Shown here: one piece after another, positions 19,583-28,717 of the stretch | Numbering within the stretch: position 1 is the stretch's first letter | How the letters are laid out: every line of letters begins with the position of its first letter | NCBI GenBank assembly: GCA_023703575.1 | Contig: CP097969.1 | Location: forward strand, 558,001 to 622,000 | Direction of reading: 5' to 3' | Length of the DNA: 64,000 bases | Source of the DNA: SAR86 cluster bacterium | GTDB lineage: Bacteria; Pseudomonadota; Gammaproteobacteria; Magnimaribacterales; Magnimaribacteraceae | Position numbers and translations under genes: made by a program | The notes under the pieces: model-generated | Databases searched by the model: none | Told to the model about the DNA's origin: nothing | Seen by the model: only the letters and a program-made list of their open reading frames with translations

Positions 19583-20590
19583 ATGAATAGAAAAACTATT
19601 TCTGTCCTAGGAGGGGGAAGTTGGGGCACAGTCTTAGCTCACCTTGCTTCATTGAATGGAAATAAAGTAACTCTGTGGATGCGAGATGAAGAAATTGCAA
19701 AAGAAATTAATCAAACTCACATTAATCAACGATATCTGCCAAGCTTAAATCTAGAATCAAATCTCGTAGCAACCCCTCATATTGAGGAAGTATCTGATTC
19801 AGACACAATAATTTTTTGTATACCAAGCGACGCTTTTAGGGAGGTATCGTCTCTAGCAGCAAACTTTATTCAAGAAAGTTCTTATCTGATTACCGCCACT
19901 AAAGGTGTCGAAAAAGATAGATTTAGTTTGATGAGCAATATTCTTGAGGAATATTATCCTAAGAATCCAATAGGTGTCTTAAGTGGACCTAATCTAGCAG
20001 AAGAAATAGCGAATCATCATTTATCTGGAACGGTTATAGCTAGCAAAGATAAAGATCTCAGAAGAGAGACTATTGAAGATTTATCAACAGATTATTTTAA
20101 AGTTTATGAGAATGATGATCCTTATGGTGTAGAAATGGGTGGTGCATTAAAGAACATATATGCAATTGCATGCGGTATAGCCGCTGGATTAAATTCAGGA
20201 GAAAATACTATTGGCATGATTATGACAAGAGGGTTAGGCGAAATGGGACGTTTGGCGGCTGATTTAGGCGCTAATCCTCAAACTTTTCTAGGTTTGGCTG
20301 GGGTAGGAGATCTTATTACAACTTGTGCATCACCTTTGAGTAGAAATCATCAATTTGGAAAATTTATTGGTGAAGGTCTATCCGTTGATGAAGCTAAATT
20401 AAAAATTGGCCAAACCATTGAAGGATTAAAAACCTTGTGGGTTGTGAAGAACATATCAGATAAAAATCAAGTTGAGATGCCAATTGTGGATTCTCTTTAC
20501 AAAATAATCTATAAAGGTGATAGTCTTGATGGAACAATTCAAAATGTCTTGGGTCAAGACATGATAAAAGATGTTGAATTTGTAAAATAA
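19583..20590 (+). CDS. gpsA: Glycerol-3-phosphate dehydrogenase [NAD(P)+]
   Basis: 335 aa cytoplasmic enzyme that reduces dihydroxyacetone phosphate to sn-glycerol-3-phosphate for phospholipid synthesis. Visible features are VLGGGSWGTVLA (NAD-binding), ITATKGVE, LSGPNLAEEIA, GALKNIYAIACGIAAGL with the catalytic Lys, and GLAGVGDLITTC. Length is normal. Divergent from the polyamine-type operon; the DUF4389 gene follows by 4 nt. Confidence 0.96.
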   Translation: MNRKTISVLGGGSWGTVLAHLASLNGNKVTLWMRDEEIAKEINQTHINQRYLPSLNLESNLVATPHIEEVSDSDTIIFCIPSDAFREVSSLAANFIQESSYLITATKGVEKDRFSLMSNILEEYYPKNPIGVLSGPNLAEEIANHHLSGTVIASKDKDLRRETIEDLSTDYFKVYENDDPYGVEMGGALKNIYAIACGIAAGLNSGENTIGMIMTRGLGEMGRLAADLGANPQTFLGLAGVGDLITTCASPLSRNHQFGKFIGEGLSVDEAKLKIGQTIEGLKTLWVVKNISDKNQVEMPIVDSLYKIIYKGDSLDGTIQNVLGQDMIKDVEFVK

Positions 20591-20594
20591 ATAT

Positions 20595-20942
20595 ATGTCA
20601 GAAAAAGAACAAGATAAAGTCATTGATGTAGGTAATGAAGAAATCATCGACAGCGAAGAGTGGAAAGATAACTTCCTAAAACAGGGAAAATGGATAAGGC
20701 TTTTTTGGATGTTAGCCTTTTCGTTTGCATATTACCTGTCTATGACCTTCCTATGGTTAATTGTATTCATTCAGTTTCTTTTCGTTTTAATTACGGATAA
20801 AAGAAGTGAAAATATTTCTAAAGTTTCTCTAGGTTTTAGAGATTATATGGTTCAAATTATCGATTACTTAACTTATCAAAGTGGTGAAAAGCCTTTCCCA
20901 TTTAGCGATTTTCCTAAATCTCAAGATACTAGCGAAGATTAG
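20595..20942 (+). CDS. DUF4389 membrane protein
   Basis: 115 aa with an acidic N-terminus, one long hydrophobic region (about 37-62) that may cross twice, and the family tail GFRDYMVQIIDYLTYQSGEKPFPFSDFP. DUF4389 proteins are lipid-associated membrane proteins of unknown role, common beside gpsA in gammaproteobacteria. The 4-nt gap to gpsA supports a shared transcript and a link with membrane lipid metabolism. Confidence 0.85.
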   Translation: MSEKEQDKVIDVGNEEIIDSEEWKDNFLKQGKWIRLFWMLAFSFAYYLSMTFLWLIVFIQFLFVLITDKRSENISKVSLGFRDYMVQIIDYLTYQSGEKPFPFSDFPKSQDTSED

Positions 20943-20973
20943 TATAACTTTTTAAATAAAAGGATGTCTCAGC

Positions 20974-21903
20974 ATGGAAAACTTTAAGAATAAAATAGCA
21001 GTTGTCACCGGTGGCGGTACCGGTATGGGTAGAGAGCTAGTTAGACAGTTAGCTGCAGAAGACTGTCATGTCGCTATGTGTGATGTAATACAGGAGAATA
21101 TGGACGAAACATTTGAAATTGTTTCTAAGGAGTGCCCAAATATTAAAGTTACTAAGCATATTTGTGACGTCAGCGATGAGGAGCAGGTCCTCCAATTTAG
21201 AGATGAAGTGATAGATCAACATGAAACTTCAGTAATAAATCTTCTTTTTAATAATGCCGGTATTGGAGGCGGGGGAAGCTTCGTTGAAGGTTCAAGAGAA
21301 GAATGGGAGAGATGCTTCGCAGTTTGTTGGTATGGTGTTTATTATTGCAGTAGAGCTTTTATGGACTACATTGTGGCTAGCGACGAAGGACATATCATTA
21401 ACACTAGCAGTGTTAATGGTTTCTGGGCTACTTTAAATGGAGTACCTCATACCTCCTATTCTGCCGCTAAATTCGCTGTAAAAGGTTTCAGCGAGGCATT
21501 AATTGATGATTTTAAAGTTAATGCTCCACATGTTGGGGTTTCAGTTATCATGCCAGGGCATATCGGGACTTCTATAGCTGAAAATACAGGGAAGATTTTA
21601 GGTGGGGAAAGATCAGATGAAGACTACGAAAAGACAAAACAAGATATGATAAAAATGGGACTTCCAGTTCACAACTTTTCGATTGAACAAATTAAAGATC
21701 AAATTAGAGAAAATGCTGAGTCTTTTAAAAATAATGCCCCTACGTCCTCAGCTGAAGCTGCAGAAATAATTCTTTCTGCTGTAAAACGAAAGGAATGGAG
21801 AGTACTTGTTGGAGAAGATGCAAAGGCAATTGATGGTTGGGTCCGAAAATCGCCAGAGGATGCATATAATATAAATTTTAATGGGGAAAGAAGGGGAGAA
21901 TAG
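20974..21903 (+). CDS. SDR-family oxidoreductase
   Basis: 309 aa classical SDR: TGGGTGMG for NAD(P), NNAGIGGGG, TSSVNG and TSYSAAKFA (YxxxK). The C-terminal extension (about 220-309) reaches SSAEAAEIILSAVKRKEWRVLVG, typical of SDRs that act on hydroxy or keto lipids or steroids. A paralogue starts right after its stop (0 nt). Both are near the acyl-CoA dehydrogenase/kinase set on the other strand. Confidence 0.9.
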   Translation: MENFKNKIAVVTGGGTGMGRELVRQLAAEDCHVAMCDVIQENMDETFEIVSKECPNIKVTKHICDVSDEEQVLQFRDEVIDQHETSVINLLFNNAGIGGGGSFVEGSREEWERCFAVCWYGVYYCSRAFMDYIVASDEGHIINTSSVNGFWATLNGVPHTSYSAAKFAVKGFSEALIDDFKVNAPHVGVSVIMPGHIGTSIAENTGKILGGERSDEDYEKTKQDMIKMGLPVHNFSIEQIKDQIRENAESFKNNAPTSSAEAAEIILSAVKRKEWRVLVGEDAKAIDGWVRKSPEDAYNINFNGERRGE

Positions 21904-22806
21904 ATGCAAACATTCAATGATAAAGTCGCCGTAATTACAGGAGCGGGATCAGGGATGGGAAGATATCTAGCAATATTGCTTGCACAAGATGGTGCTGATG
22001 TCTGCGTAACGGATGTGAACGAAGAGACATTGAATGAAACAGTCGAAATGTTAAGAAAATATAATATTTCTGTCTCTTCGCATGTTTTGGATGTATCCAA
22101 TAAGGAATCTATAGAAGCCTTACCTCAGAAGGTGATCGATCAACATGGCAAGGTTGACTTGGTATTCAACAATGCTGGTGTTACAACCGGTTCTCACTTC
22201 AAGGATATGGATGAGAAGAACTGGGATTGGGTCATGGGGATTAATTTTGATGGTGTCATCAACAGCACTAGAGCATTTATACCTCATATGATTGAAAGTC
22301 CTGAAGCGGCTATCGTTAACACATCATCTATATTTGGTATGGTTGCTGTCCCTGGACAAACCGTATATCACGCAACAAAGTTTGCTGTAAGAGGATTTAC
22401 CGAAAGCTTAGCTCTTGAGATGAAAGCAACAAATCCAAATCTGCAAATTCATTGTGTCCATCCTGGACATATTGGGACAAATATTGCGGCGACTGCAAGA
22501 ATGAGTGATGAAGACTTCAATAGAGATGATGGAGCTAGAGACTCTATTTTCACAAGAAATGCTCCAAAGTCTCAACAAGAAATGGGAGATCTTTTTAGGG
22601 AAGGAGGTATGCACCCAAGTAAAGCCGCACAAATTATACTTAATGGTGTAAGAAAGAAGAAAAGTAGAATCTTTATTGGTTTAGATGCTAAATTGTTAGA
22701 TCTTTCACAAAGATTATTTCCTAAACACTATCATAAGACTTGGGCTTTTTTCATGCCATTTCTGATGATTTTCAGAGACAAGAAGGCATTAAAGTCAGTC
22801 GATTAA
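21904..22806 (+). CDS. SDR-family oxidoreductase, tandem paralogue
   Basis: 300 aa SDR with TGAGSGMG, NNAGVTTG, TSSIFG and TVYHATKFA (YxxxK) and a C-terminal extension like that of its upstream neighbour (PSKAAQIILNGVRKKKSRIFIG). The pair probably arose by duplication. The 3' end overlaps the DUF6285 gene on the opposite strand by 12 nt. It could be an LvaD-like keto/hydroxyacyl reductase for the neighbouring module, but that is inference. Confidence 0.9.
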   Translation: MQTFNDKVAVITGAGSGMGRYLAILLAQDGADVCVTDVNEETLNETVEMLRKYNISVSSHVLDVSNKESIEALPQKVIDQHGKVDLVFNNAGVTTGSHFKDMDEKNWDWVMGINFDGVINSTRAFIPHMIESPEAAIVNTSSIFGMVAVPGQTVYHATKFAVRGFTESLALEMKATNPNLQIHCVHPGHIGTNIAATARMSDEDFNRDDGARDSIFTRNAPKSQQEMGDLFREGGMHPSKAAQIILNGVRKKKSRIFIGLDAKLLDLSQRLFPKHYHKTWAFFMPFLMIFRDKKALKSVD

Positions 22807-23160
22807 TTTTTTAAATGTAGAGTAGTTAGGATTATCAATAGAAATTTTATTCTTTGATAATTTGACAAGTAAGTCCTTTAAATCTTCGTTTTGTAGATCT
22901 AACTTTTCTTCCTTTATCAATAACGCAAGATCTTTAATATTTGCAGTATCTTTTTCGATTAGTTCTCTTAAATCCTTTATTACTTCATTAGATAGTTTTT
23001 CTCCGAGAGTTATTTCTCTGCTAACTATGTTTAATACATTTTCGACAATCCTCAATTTAAATGCTAAGTGAGGAGGAACCTCATCTTTGATTTTTTCATT
23101 TAAAAAATGATTCACCGCATCTAATAACTCAACACTATCGGGTTTATCAAAGATCATCAT
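22795..23160 (-). CDS. DUF6285 protein (LvaB-like partner of the kinase)
   Basis: 121 aa, helical and charged. The N-terminal part (PDSVELLDAVNHFLNEKI, then HLAFKLRIVENVLNIVSREITLGE) matches the DUF6285 pattern, which is normally found next to APH-like kinases. In P. putida the small LvaB protein is needed for LvaA kinase activity; the size (about 12-14 kDa) and position agree, so I infer the same role. Its start overlaps the kinase stop by 4 nt. Confidence 0.8.
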   Translation of the reverse strand: MMIFDKPDSVELLDAVNHFLNEKIKDEVPPHLAFKLRIVENVLNIVSREITLGEKLSNEVIKDLRELIEKDTANIKDLALLIKEEKLDLQNEDLKDLLVKLSKNKISIDNPNYSTFKKLID

Positions 23161-24140
23161 CTACCTCCTAAAAAAAGTAAGTCCACTATATCAATTTCCG
23201 TTTCAGATACTCTTCTACCAATTGCTGCCTTTTCTACAGAATTTATTGTCCCATTTAAATGAGCTGATGCTTGTATGAGGCAAATAACTCCCCACCTGAA
23301 AGTTCCAAAAACTTGCCATGCCCTAACTGTTTCCTGATCAACCTTATATTCACTAATGGAGTTGTATCCGTCCAGAAGGTCTTTTAAATCACCAAAACCG
23401 CCTACAACTTTATCCGTATTGCCAAACCTCCAAGAATTCCCGCAAATCCATCCAAGATCTTGTAAAGGGTTTCCTACATGAGCAAGTTCCCAATCTATAA
23501 TTGATTGCAACCCATCTTGACTAACAATTATATTTCCAAGCCTAAAATCACCATGCACAAGAGCATCATCAATTTCACCAAAGTTCTGTTTCTTTAGCCA
23601 AAGATAGGTGTACTCAAACACGGGAGAAGACTGATTAAATACAGTATAGGTTTCATATAAATCATTCAGTTGCTCGTTGACAGTCTTTTTTGGAAGAAAA
23701 CTTAATTCTGCTATATCTGTTTGATGAATTTTTGCTATGGATTCACCACATTCAAAAGCCAGATTCTGAAGTGCATTTTTATATTCCGAATCTCTTAAGA
23801 TTTTTCTTGCAATAGTTTCACCTTCAACAAATTTCATAATGTATGAATCTCCCAGAGGTTCGCTAAGAGAAGATACAGAAATGATTTCGGGAACTAATGC
23901 ACCTAATTTTCTAACCGTTTTTTGTATTTGGGCTTCATCTGAAGTTTTGATTGCAAGAGGTCCTTCAATTCCTGAACCTCTCCTAAGAATATATTTTTCA
24001 GATTTATCTTTGAGTTTTACTTCAAATTTCCAAATTTCTTTTGATGCTCCACCAGTTAAAGGCTCAAGATTTATAATCTCACCATTAATGGACTCACTTT
24101 CCAGTTTCTTTGATAAAAGACTTCCTAACTCTTGGTTCAT
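23157..24140 (-). CDS. APH-family phosphotransferase (LvaA / ACAD11 kinase-domain-like)
   Basis: 327 aa cytoplasmic kinase-fold protein: glycine loop LTGGASKEIW, catalytic loop LVHGDFRLGNIIV (HGDxxxxN), metal motif IDWELAHVGNPLQDLGW. This matches the kinase domain of ACAD10/ACAD11 and LvaA, which phosphorylate the hydroxyl of 4-hydroxyacyl-CoA, more than drug-modifying enzymes. It abuts the acyl-CoA dehydrogenase gene with no spacer and overlaps the DUF6285 gene, giving a tightly coupled trio. Not an antibiotic-resistance gene. Confidence 0.88.
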   Translation of the reverse strand: MNQELGSLLSKKLESESINGEIINLEPLTGGASKEIWKFEVKLKDKSEKYILRRGSGIEGPLAIKTSDEAQIQKTVRKLGALVPEIISVSSLSEPLGDSYIMKFVEGETIARKILRDSEYKNALQNLAFECGESIAKIHQTDIAELSFLPKKTVNEQLNDLYETYTVFNQSSPVFEYTYLWLKKQNFGEIDDALVHGDFRLGNIIVSQDGLQSIIDWELAHVGNPLQDLGWICGNSWRFGNTDKVVGGFGDLKDLLDGYNSISEYKVDQETVRAWQVFGTFRWGVICLIQASAHLNGTINSVEKAAIGRRVSETEIDIVDLLFLGGR

Positions 24141-25352
24141 TTAGCTATCTAAGCTTGCGTCTCTTTCACCAAAATCCCAACCTACGCCATTATTTTGATA
24201 ATTTTTTAAGATTCTTCTGGCAACAGATTGAACATGAACCTCATCTGGGCCATCATAAATTCTTGCTTCTCTTGCGTGTCTGTACATTAAGCTCAGAGGG
24301 GTATCATCAGTAAGACCTTTAGCCCCATGTACCTGAATGGCTCTATCAATTACATTGTGAACCATTTCAGCACCTACAACTTTTATCATTCCTATCTCTA
24401 TCCTTGCATCATCTCCTTGATCAATCCTTTTAGCAGCATCGAGTGTAAGGTGTCTGCTGGCTTGAATTTCACAAGCACTATCAAAGACAAATTTTTGCAT
24501 TAACTGTTTGTCAGCTAAAGGAGTCCCAAAAGTCTCCCTTGAATGTAATCTTTCACACATTAAATCAAACGCTCTTTGAGCTTGGCCAAGCCATCTCATG
24601 CAGTGAAAGATTCTACCAGGGCCTAACCTTCTTTGAGCAATTAAGAAACCTTGTCCTCTAGGACCAAGAAGATTTTCTTTGGGCACTCTGACATTGTCAT
24701 AATTAACTTCATAATGACCACCATTTATGCCCAGAACTGGCGTTTCTCTCACTATCTTGTAACCGGGATTATCAGTTGGAACAATAATCATACTAAAAGC
24801 TCCATGACTAGGAACATCCAACTCGGTACGACACATAACAGTTGTGTAAGAAGCTCTGGCAGCTCCTGTTGTAAACCATTTAGTTCCATTTATAACCCAT
24901 TCATCACCTTCAAGAATAGCAGTAGTTTGTAATTGAGTTGGATCAGAACTAGAAATATCTGGTTCGGTCATTGCAAAGCTTGGAAAAACTTCACCTTGGA
25001 CCAAAGGTTCAAGATATTCATCTCTCCATTTTTTAGGAGCAAATTCTCTGAGCATTATTGAGTCTTGAAGTGAATGCGTTCCTAAAGCAACCATCGCGCT
25101 AGAAGATCTTCCAACAACTTCATTTATGTAGACATATTCCATGAAAGGCATACCTTGACCTCCTATATCTTTAGGATGCCCAAGTGCCCACAAAGAATTA
25201 TCTTTTGCTTTTTGCATCAGTTCAGAAAGTTTCTCTTTAGATTCCTCGTTTCCTTTATGAAGAACAGGTTCAGCAGGATAAACTTCCTCTTCAACGAACC
25301 GTTTTACTTCTGATCTTACCTCTTTCCAGTTTCTATCCATTTCTTTCCCCAT
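24141..25352 (-). CDS. Acyl-CoA dehydrogenase of the ACAD10/11 (LvaC) type
   Basis: 403 aa flavoprotein. FAD and acyl-binding segments FAMTEPDISSSDP, KWFTTGAARA, RRLGPGRIFHCMRWLG and AIQVHGAKGL are visible. The usual catalytic Glu site (YEGT in classical ACADs) reads IYDGPDEVH, as in human ACAD11-like enzymes. These enzymes eliminate phosphate from 4-phosphoacyl-CoA in place of simple dehydrogenation. Transcribed between FabY and the kinase with 0-1 nt gaps. Ordinary beta-oxidation is the alternative reading. Confidence 0.9.
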   Translation of the reverse strand: MGKEMDRNWKEVRSEVKRFVEEEVYPAEPVLHKGNEESKEKLSELMQKAKDNSLWALGHPKDIGGQGMPFMEYVYINEVVGRSSSAMVALGTHSLQDSIMLREFAPKKWRDEYLEPLVQGEVFPSFAMTEPDISSSDPTQLQTTAILEGDEWVINGTKWFTTGAARASYTTVMCRTELDVPSHGAFSMIIVPTDNPGYKIVRETPVLGINGGHYEVNYDNVRVPKENLLGPRGQGFLIAQRRLGPGRIFHCMRWLGQAQRAFDLMCERLHSRETFGTPLADKQLMQKFVFDSACEIQASRHLTLDAAKRIDQGDDARIEIGMIKVVGAEMVHNVIDRAIQVHGAKGLTDDTPLSLMYRHAREARIYDGPDEVHVQSVARRILKNYQNNGVGWDFGERDASLDS

Positions 25353-25353
25353 T

Positions 25354-27093
25354 TTATTTTTTTAGATTTATTGATTGCTTAAATCCCTTAAGGTTTACTT
25401 TACTTTTTTCCATAACTACGTCTTCCTCCCCCTGAAGAACATTTTCATTGAATTTGTAGATAATATTGTAATTTCCTCTTAAACATTGTTTGTTGTGTTT
25501 TGATGCCTTTGCACTTATGCCTTCATTTAAAGATAAGTATTTCTTTATCTTCGAAGATGAGTATTTTTTTGATAACAAGGTCATTGCTTCTTCAGGTGAT
25601 AAGATCAAAGCTGAGGCATTATTACCCCCAAAACCTTTTGCATTTAAAAAAGCTGCACTGAAATAATCTTTATCCTCTTTCTTATTATCAAGAAGAATAT
25701 CTAAGTTCTTCTGATGAACATCCTCAGCGATAAATTCTGTTGAATGTATACCTGGAACTATACCTTTATCCCATGTTCCTAGAGTAGCTGTAAGTTGGTC
25801 ACCAGATGCAGGCGCCATACTATGACCTAAATAAGATTTTATACCTGAAACTGGAAGGGATCTTATTCCATAGGTTTGTGCTACTTCATTAAGAATATGA
25901 GACTCAGTGGTTCTGTTTGCTGGCGTTCCTGTTCCGTGAGCATGCACAAAGGTTCTATTTCTTAGTTTTTTTAACCCAATAATTTTTTCTGCTTCTGAGG
26001 CACACTTGGCCATAGTTATATAATTACCAACACCTGGTCCACTTATTGAACTTTTGAATCCATCTGAATGAGATGAAACAGCAGATACACATCCATAAAC
26101 TTGAGCTCCTAACTCCATAGCTAAAGCATCATCCATTAATATAACGAACTGAGCTGACTCACCAAGCACCATGCCTACATTTTGGCCAAAAGGTCTACAT
26201 GCCTTATTTTGGATTGGACCCTCTGTTAAGTTTTCATTATGTTGCGCTTGCATTTCCATCATTCTTTTATCATCTGATAGTGCGCTCATTGCATAAAACC
26301 CATCAACAATCTCAGGAGTAATAGGAGCTTCTGCACCGCCTACAACCACAAATCTAGCAGATCCCGACTCAATGGCTTCTTTCCCCATTTGTAAGTTATA
26401 CAAAAAAGTTGCACAAGCACCAACAACATGACCGGTACGTCCCACACTACCTAGAATATAGGCATTTATGAAGTCAGCAGACATTTCTACTAAACCTAAA
26501 GCTAAATTCTTGGAACTTGCTCTAGATCCTTTCAATCGTGATTGCATTAATCCACCAAACCCGAAACTATCTAGTTGGCCTATTGCTGCTCCACTAAAAA
26601 CTGCTACTTCATCTGGAGCTATTTTTTCTTGGATGACTTTCCAGTCTACTCCTAGCTGTCCGAGAGCATCACCCATACCAAATATGGTCATCTGAAGTGC
26701 TCTAGGATGCTGTCTTGCTGGGTATAAGCTCGAAGGATCAAATCCTTTCGGTAATTGCCCAGCTGCACTCGCACCTATTTGATCAAGAATAATTCCATCT
26801 TGGTCATATAAATCCCTATCTATTTCTCTTACCATTGTGTCAGACCTTATATCTGAACTGTTATCAAGTAAGTATTTTTTGAGATCAATTGTATCACCTG
26901 AATTAGTTTCCCAAGATCTACCAACAGGCTCGATTTTCCCCTGTAGAACGGCCAAGTCCTGAAGAACCTCAAGTTGTTCTTTACTTGAAAGAGAATCGAA
27001 GACCATATTTTTGTAAGCAAGGTAAGATGAACTTCTCCCTGCTGAATTTATTCCTCCGAAGCCGGTTATTAATGCAAGAGATTTTGAAGTCAT
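25354..27093 (-). CDS. fabY: Beta-ketoacyl synthase FabY-like
   Basis: 579 aa condensing enzyme. It resembles Pseudomonas aeruginosa FabY, which replaces FabH and condenses acetyl-CoA with malonyl-ACP to start fatty acid synthesis. Matching segments are SAGQLPKGFDPSSLY, GFGGLMQSRLKG and FINAYILGSVGRTG. The active-site triad is Cys in VGACATFLYN, His in HAHGTGTPANRTTE and His in SYLGHSMAPASGDQ. It is about 55 residues shorter than FabY, mainly in the N-terminal third. First gene of the operon with the ACAD, kinase and DUF6285 genes, which is an unusual partner set. Confidence 0.9.
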   Translation of the reverse strand: MTSKSLALITGFGGINSAGRSSSYLAYKNMVFDSLSSKEQLEVLQDLAVLQGKIEPVGRSWETNSGDTIDLKKYLLDNSSDIRSDTMVREIDRDLYDQDGIILDQIGASAAGQLPKGFDPSSLYPARQHPRALQMTIFGMGDALGQLGVDWKVIQEKIAPDEVAVFSGAAIGQLDSFGFGGLMQSRLKGSRASSKNLALGLVEMSADFINAYILGSVGRTGHVVGACATFLYNLQMGKEAIESGSARFVVVGGAEAPITPEIVDGFYAMSALSDDKRMMEMQAQHNENLTEGPIQNKACRPFGQNVGMVLGESAQFVILMDDALAMELGAQVYGCVSAVSSHSDGFKSSISGPGVGNYITMAKCASEAEKIIGLKKLRNRTFVHAHGTGTPANRTTESHILNEVAQTYGIRSLPVSGIKSYLGHSMAPASGDQLTATLGTWDKGIVPGIHSTEFIAEDVHQKNLDILLDNKKEDKDYFSAAFLNAKGFGGNNASALILSPEEAMTLLSKKYSSSKIKKYLSLNEGISAKASKHNKQCLRGNYNIIYKFNENVLQGEEDVVMEKSKVNLKGFKQSINLKK

Positions 27094-27179
27094 ATGATTA
27101 AATTATTTTAGTCTTACAGATTTTTATATTGTATGGCAATATTCACATAAGTTTTAAAGTATATAACACGGGAGAAGTT

Positions 27180-28715
27180 ATGCATCCGGGAGTTAATGGA
27201 AAAAAGTTTCCAGAAAAGCCAGCTGTAATAATGGCAGGTAGCGGTAAGGTAGTCACACATGGTCAATTAAACGAACTGTCTAATCAAGGTGCACATTTAT
27301 TTAGATCTCTGGGACTAAAACCAGGTGACTCAATTGCTATCATGATGGAAAATCACCATTTATTTTTTCCAATCGTATTTGCTGCTTGGAGAAGTGGTCT
27401 TAGGTACACCACGATAAGTTGGAGACTTCAACCATCTGAAGTGGAGTACATCGTTAAAGATTGTGATGCCAAAGTATTAATTACTTCTAAGTTTTTAGAA
27501 CAAACAGCAGACGATCTCAAAGCAGCTCTAGAAGGTGTTCATCTATATATGTTGGACGGCACAACATCTGGGTATCTTTCTTATGAAGATGGTATTCAAG
27601 ATATGCCAATTGATTCGATTGAAGATGAATGCCAGGGAGGATCTATGCTTTATTCCTCAGGAACCACAGGCAAACCAAAGGGGGTGAAAAGAGAATTGCC
27701 ATTAACTCCATTACCCTATGAGCCAGATGAAGAAGATCCGGGTCTAGGTCGAGTGCTAATGCTGTATGGAGCAGGAGAGGACAGTGTGTATTTATCTCCA
27801 GCGCCACTATATCATGCCGCCCCGCTAAATTTTAATACTGGCTTTTTAGCCTCAGGCGCAACTTCAATCATTCTCGAAAAATTTGATGAAGAGAATGCAT
27901 TAGAATCAATAGAAAAATATAAGGTTACTCATTCCCAATGGGTGCCAACAATGTTTGTTAGATTCTTAAAGAAAGATCCTTCAATTAGATCGCAATATGA
28001 TTTATCAAGCCATCAAGTTGCTATTCATGCAGCTGCGCCTTGTCCAGTAGCTGTGAAAGAAGAGATGATAGATTGGTGGGGCCCTATAATTCACGAATAC
28101 TATGCGGGCACTGAATATAACGGAATAACTATGATTAATTCTGCGGAATGGCTAGAACATAAAGGTAGTGTGGGCAGACCTTTATTTGGCTCATTACATA
28201 TCCTTGATGATGATGGTGAGGAATTACCAACGGGCGAAGTAGGAGGAGTTTACTTTGGAGGTGAGACAGCAACGACATTTGAATATCATAATGACGAAGA
28301 GAAAACTAAAAGCGCAATGACTGATAAAGGTTATAGTTCTCTTGGTGATGTAGGTTATGTAGATCAGGATGGTTTTCTTTATCTTACTGATAGAAAATCT
28401 TTCATGATTATCTCTGGAGGAGTGAATATTTATCCAAAAGAAACTGAAGATCTTTTGGTAATGCACCCTAAAGTTGCAGATGTGGCGGTTTTTGGTGTTC
28501 CGAATGAAGAAATGGGGGAGGAGGTAAAGGCTGTTGTGCAGCCAGCAAATTTAAGTGATGCAGGGCCCGACTTAGAAGCAGAACTCATCGCTTTTTGTAA
28601 AGAGAATATGTCCTCAATTAAAAGTCCTAGAAGTATAGATTTCGAAGAGGAACTGCCTAGACATCCAACAGGGAAATTATATAAAAGACTACTTAAAGAT
28701 AAATACTGGCCCTAA
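27180..28715 (+). CDS. Acyl-CoA synthetase (AMP-forming)
   Basis: 511 aa ANL-family ligase that activates a carboxylic acid to its CoA ester. P-loop YSSGTTGKPKGVKRE, STGE-type YYAGTEYNG, TDRKSFMIISGGVNIYPKE hinge, and PTGKLYKR with the catalytic Lys near the end. The start is ATG 27180, preceded by GGGAGAAG; an upstream TTG at 27129 would add 17 residues without support. Divergent from the fabY operon and so potentially coregulated. It may supply acyl-CoA, such as hydroxyacyl-CoA, to the kinase/ACAD trio. Confidence 0.92.
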   Translation: MHPGVNGKKFPEKPAVIMAGSGKVVTHGQLNELSNQGAHLFRSLGLKPGDSIAIMMENHHLFFPIVFAAWRSGLRYTTISWRLQPSEVEYIVKDCDAKVLITSKFLEQTADDLKAALEGVHLYMLDGTTSGYLSYEDGIQDMPIDSIEDECQGGSMLYSSGTTGKPKGVKRELPLTPLPYEPDEEDPGLGRVLMLYGAGEDSVYLSPAPLYHAAPLNFNTGFLASGATSIILEKFDEENALESIEKYKVTHSQWVPTMFVRFLKKDPSIRSQYDLSSHQVAIHAAAPCPVAVKEEMIDWWGPIIHEYYAGTEYNGITMINSAEWLEHKGSVGRPLFGSLHILDDDGEELPTGEVGGVYFGGETATTFEYHNDEEKTKSAMTDKGYSSLGDVGYVDQDGFLYLTDRKSFMIISGGVNIYPKETEDLLVMHPKVADVAVFGVPNEEMGEEVKAVVQPANLSDAGPDLEAELIAFCKENMSSIKSPRSIDFEEELPRHPTGKLYKRLLKDKYWP

Positions 28716-28717
28716 AG

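Noticed and set aside
23157-24140. Aminoglycoside-resistance kinase
   Set aside because: The motifs and neighbours match kinases acting on hydroxyacyl-CoA (ACAD10/11, LvaA); no resistance context is visible.
28224-28466. Minus-strand 80-aa frame inside the acyl-CoA synthetase gene
   Set aside because: It lies wholly in another frame of a well-supported gene and has no recognisable motif or ribosome-binding site.
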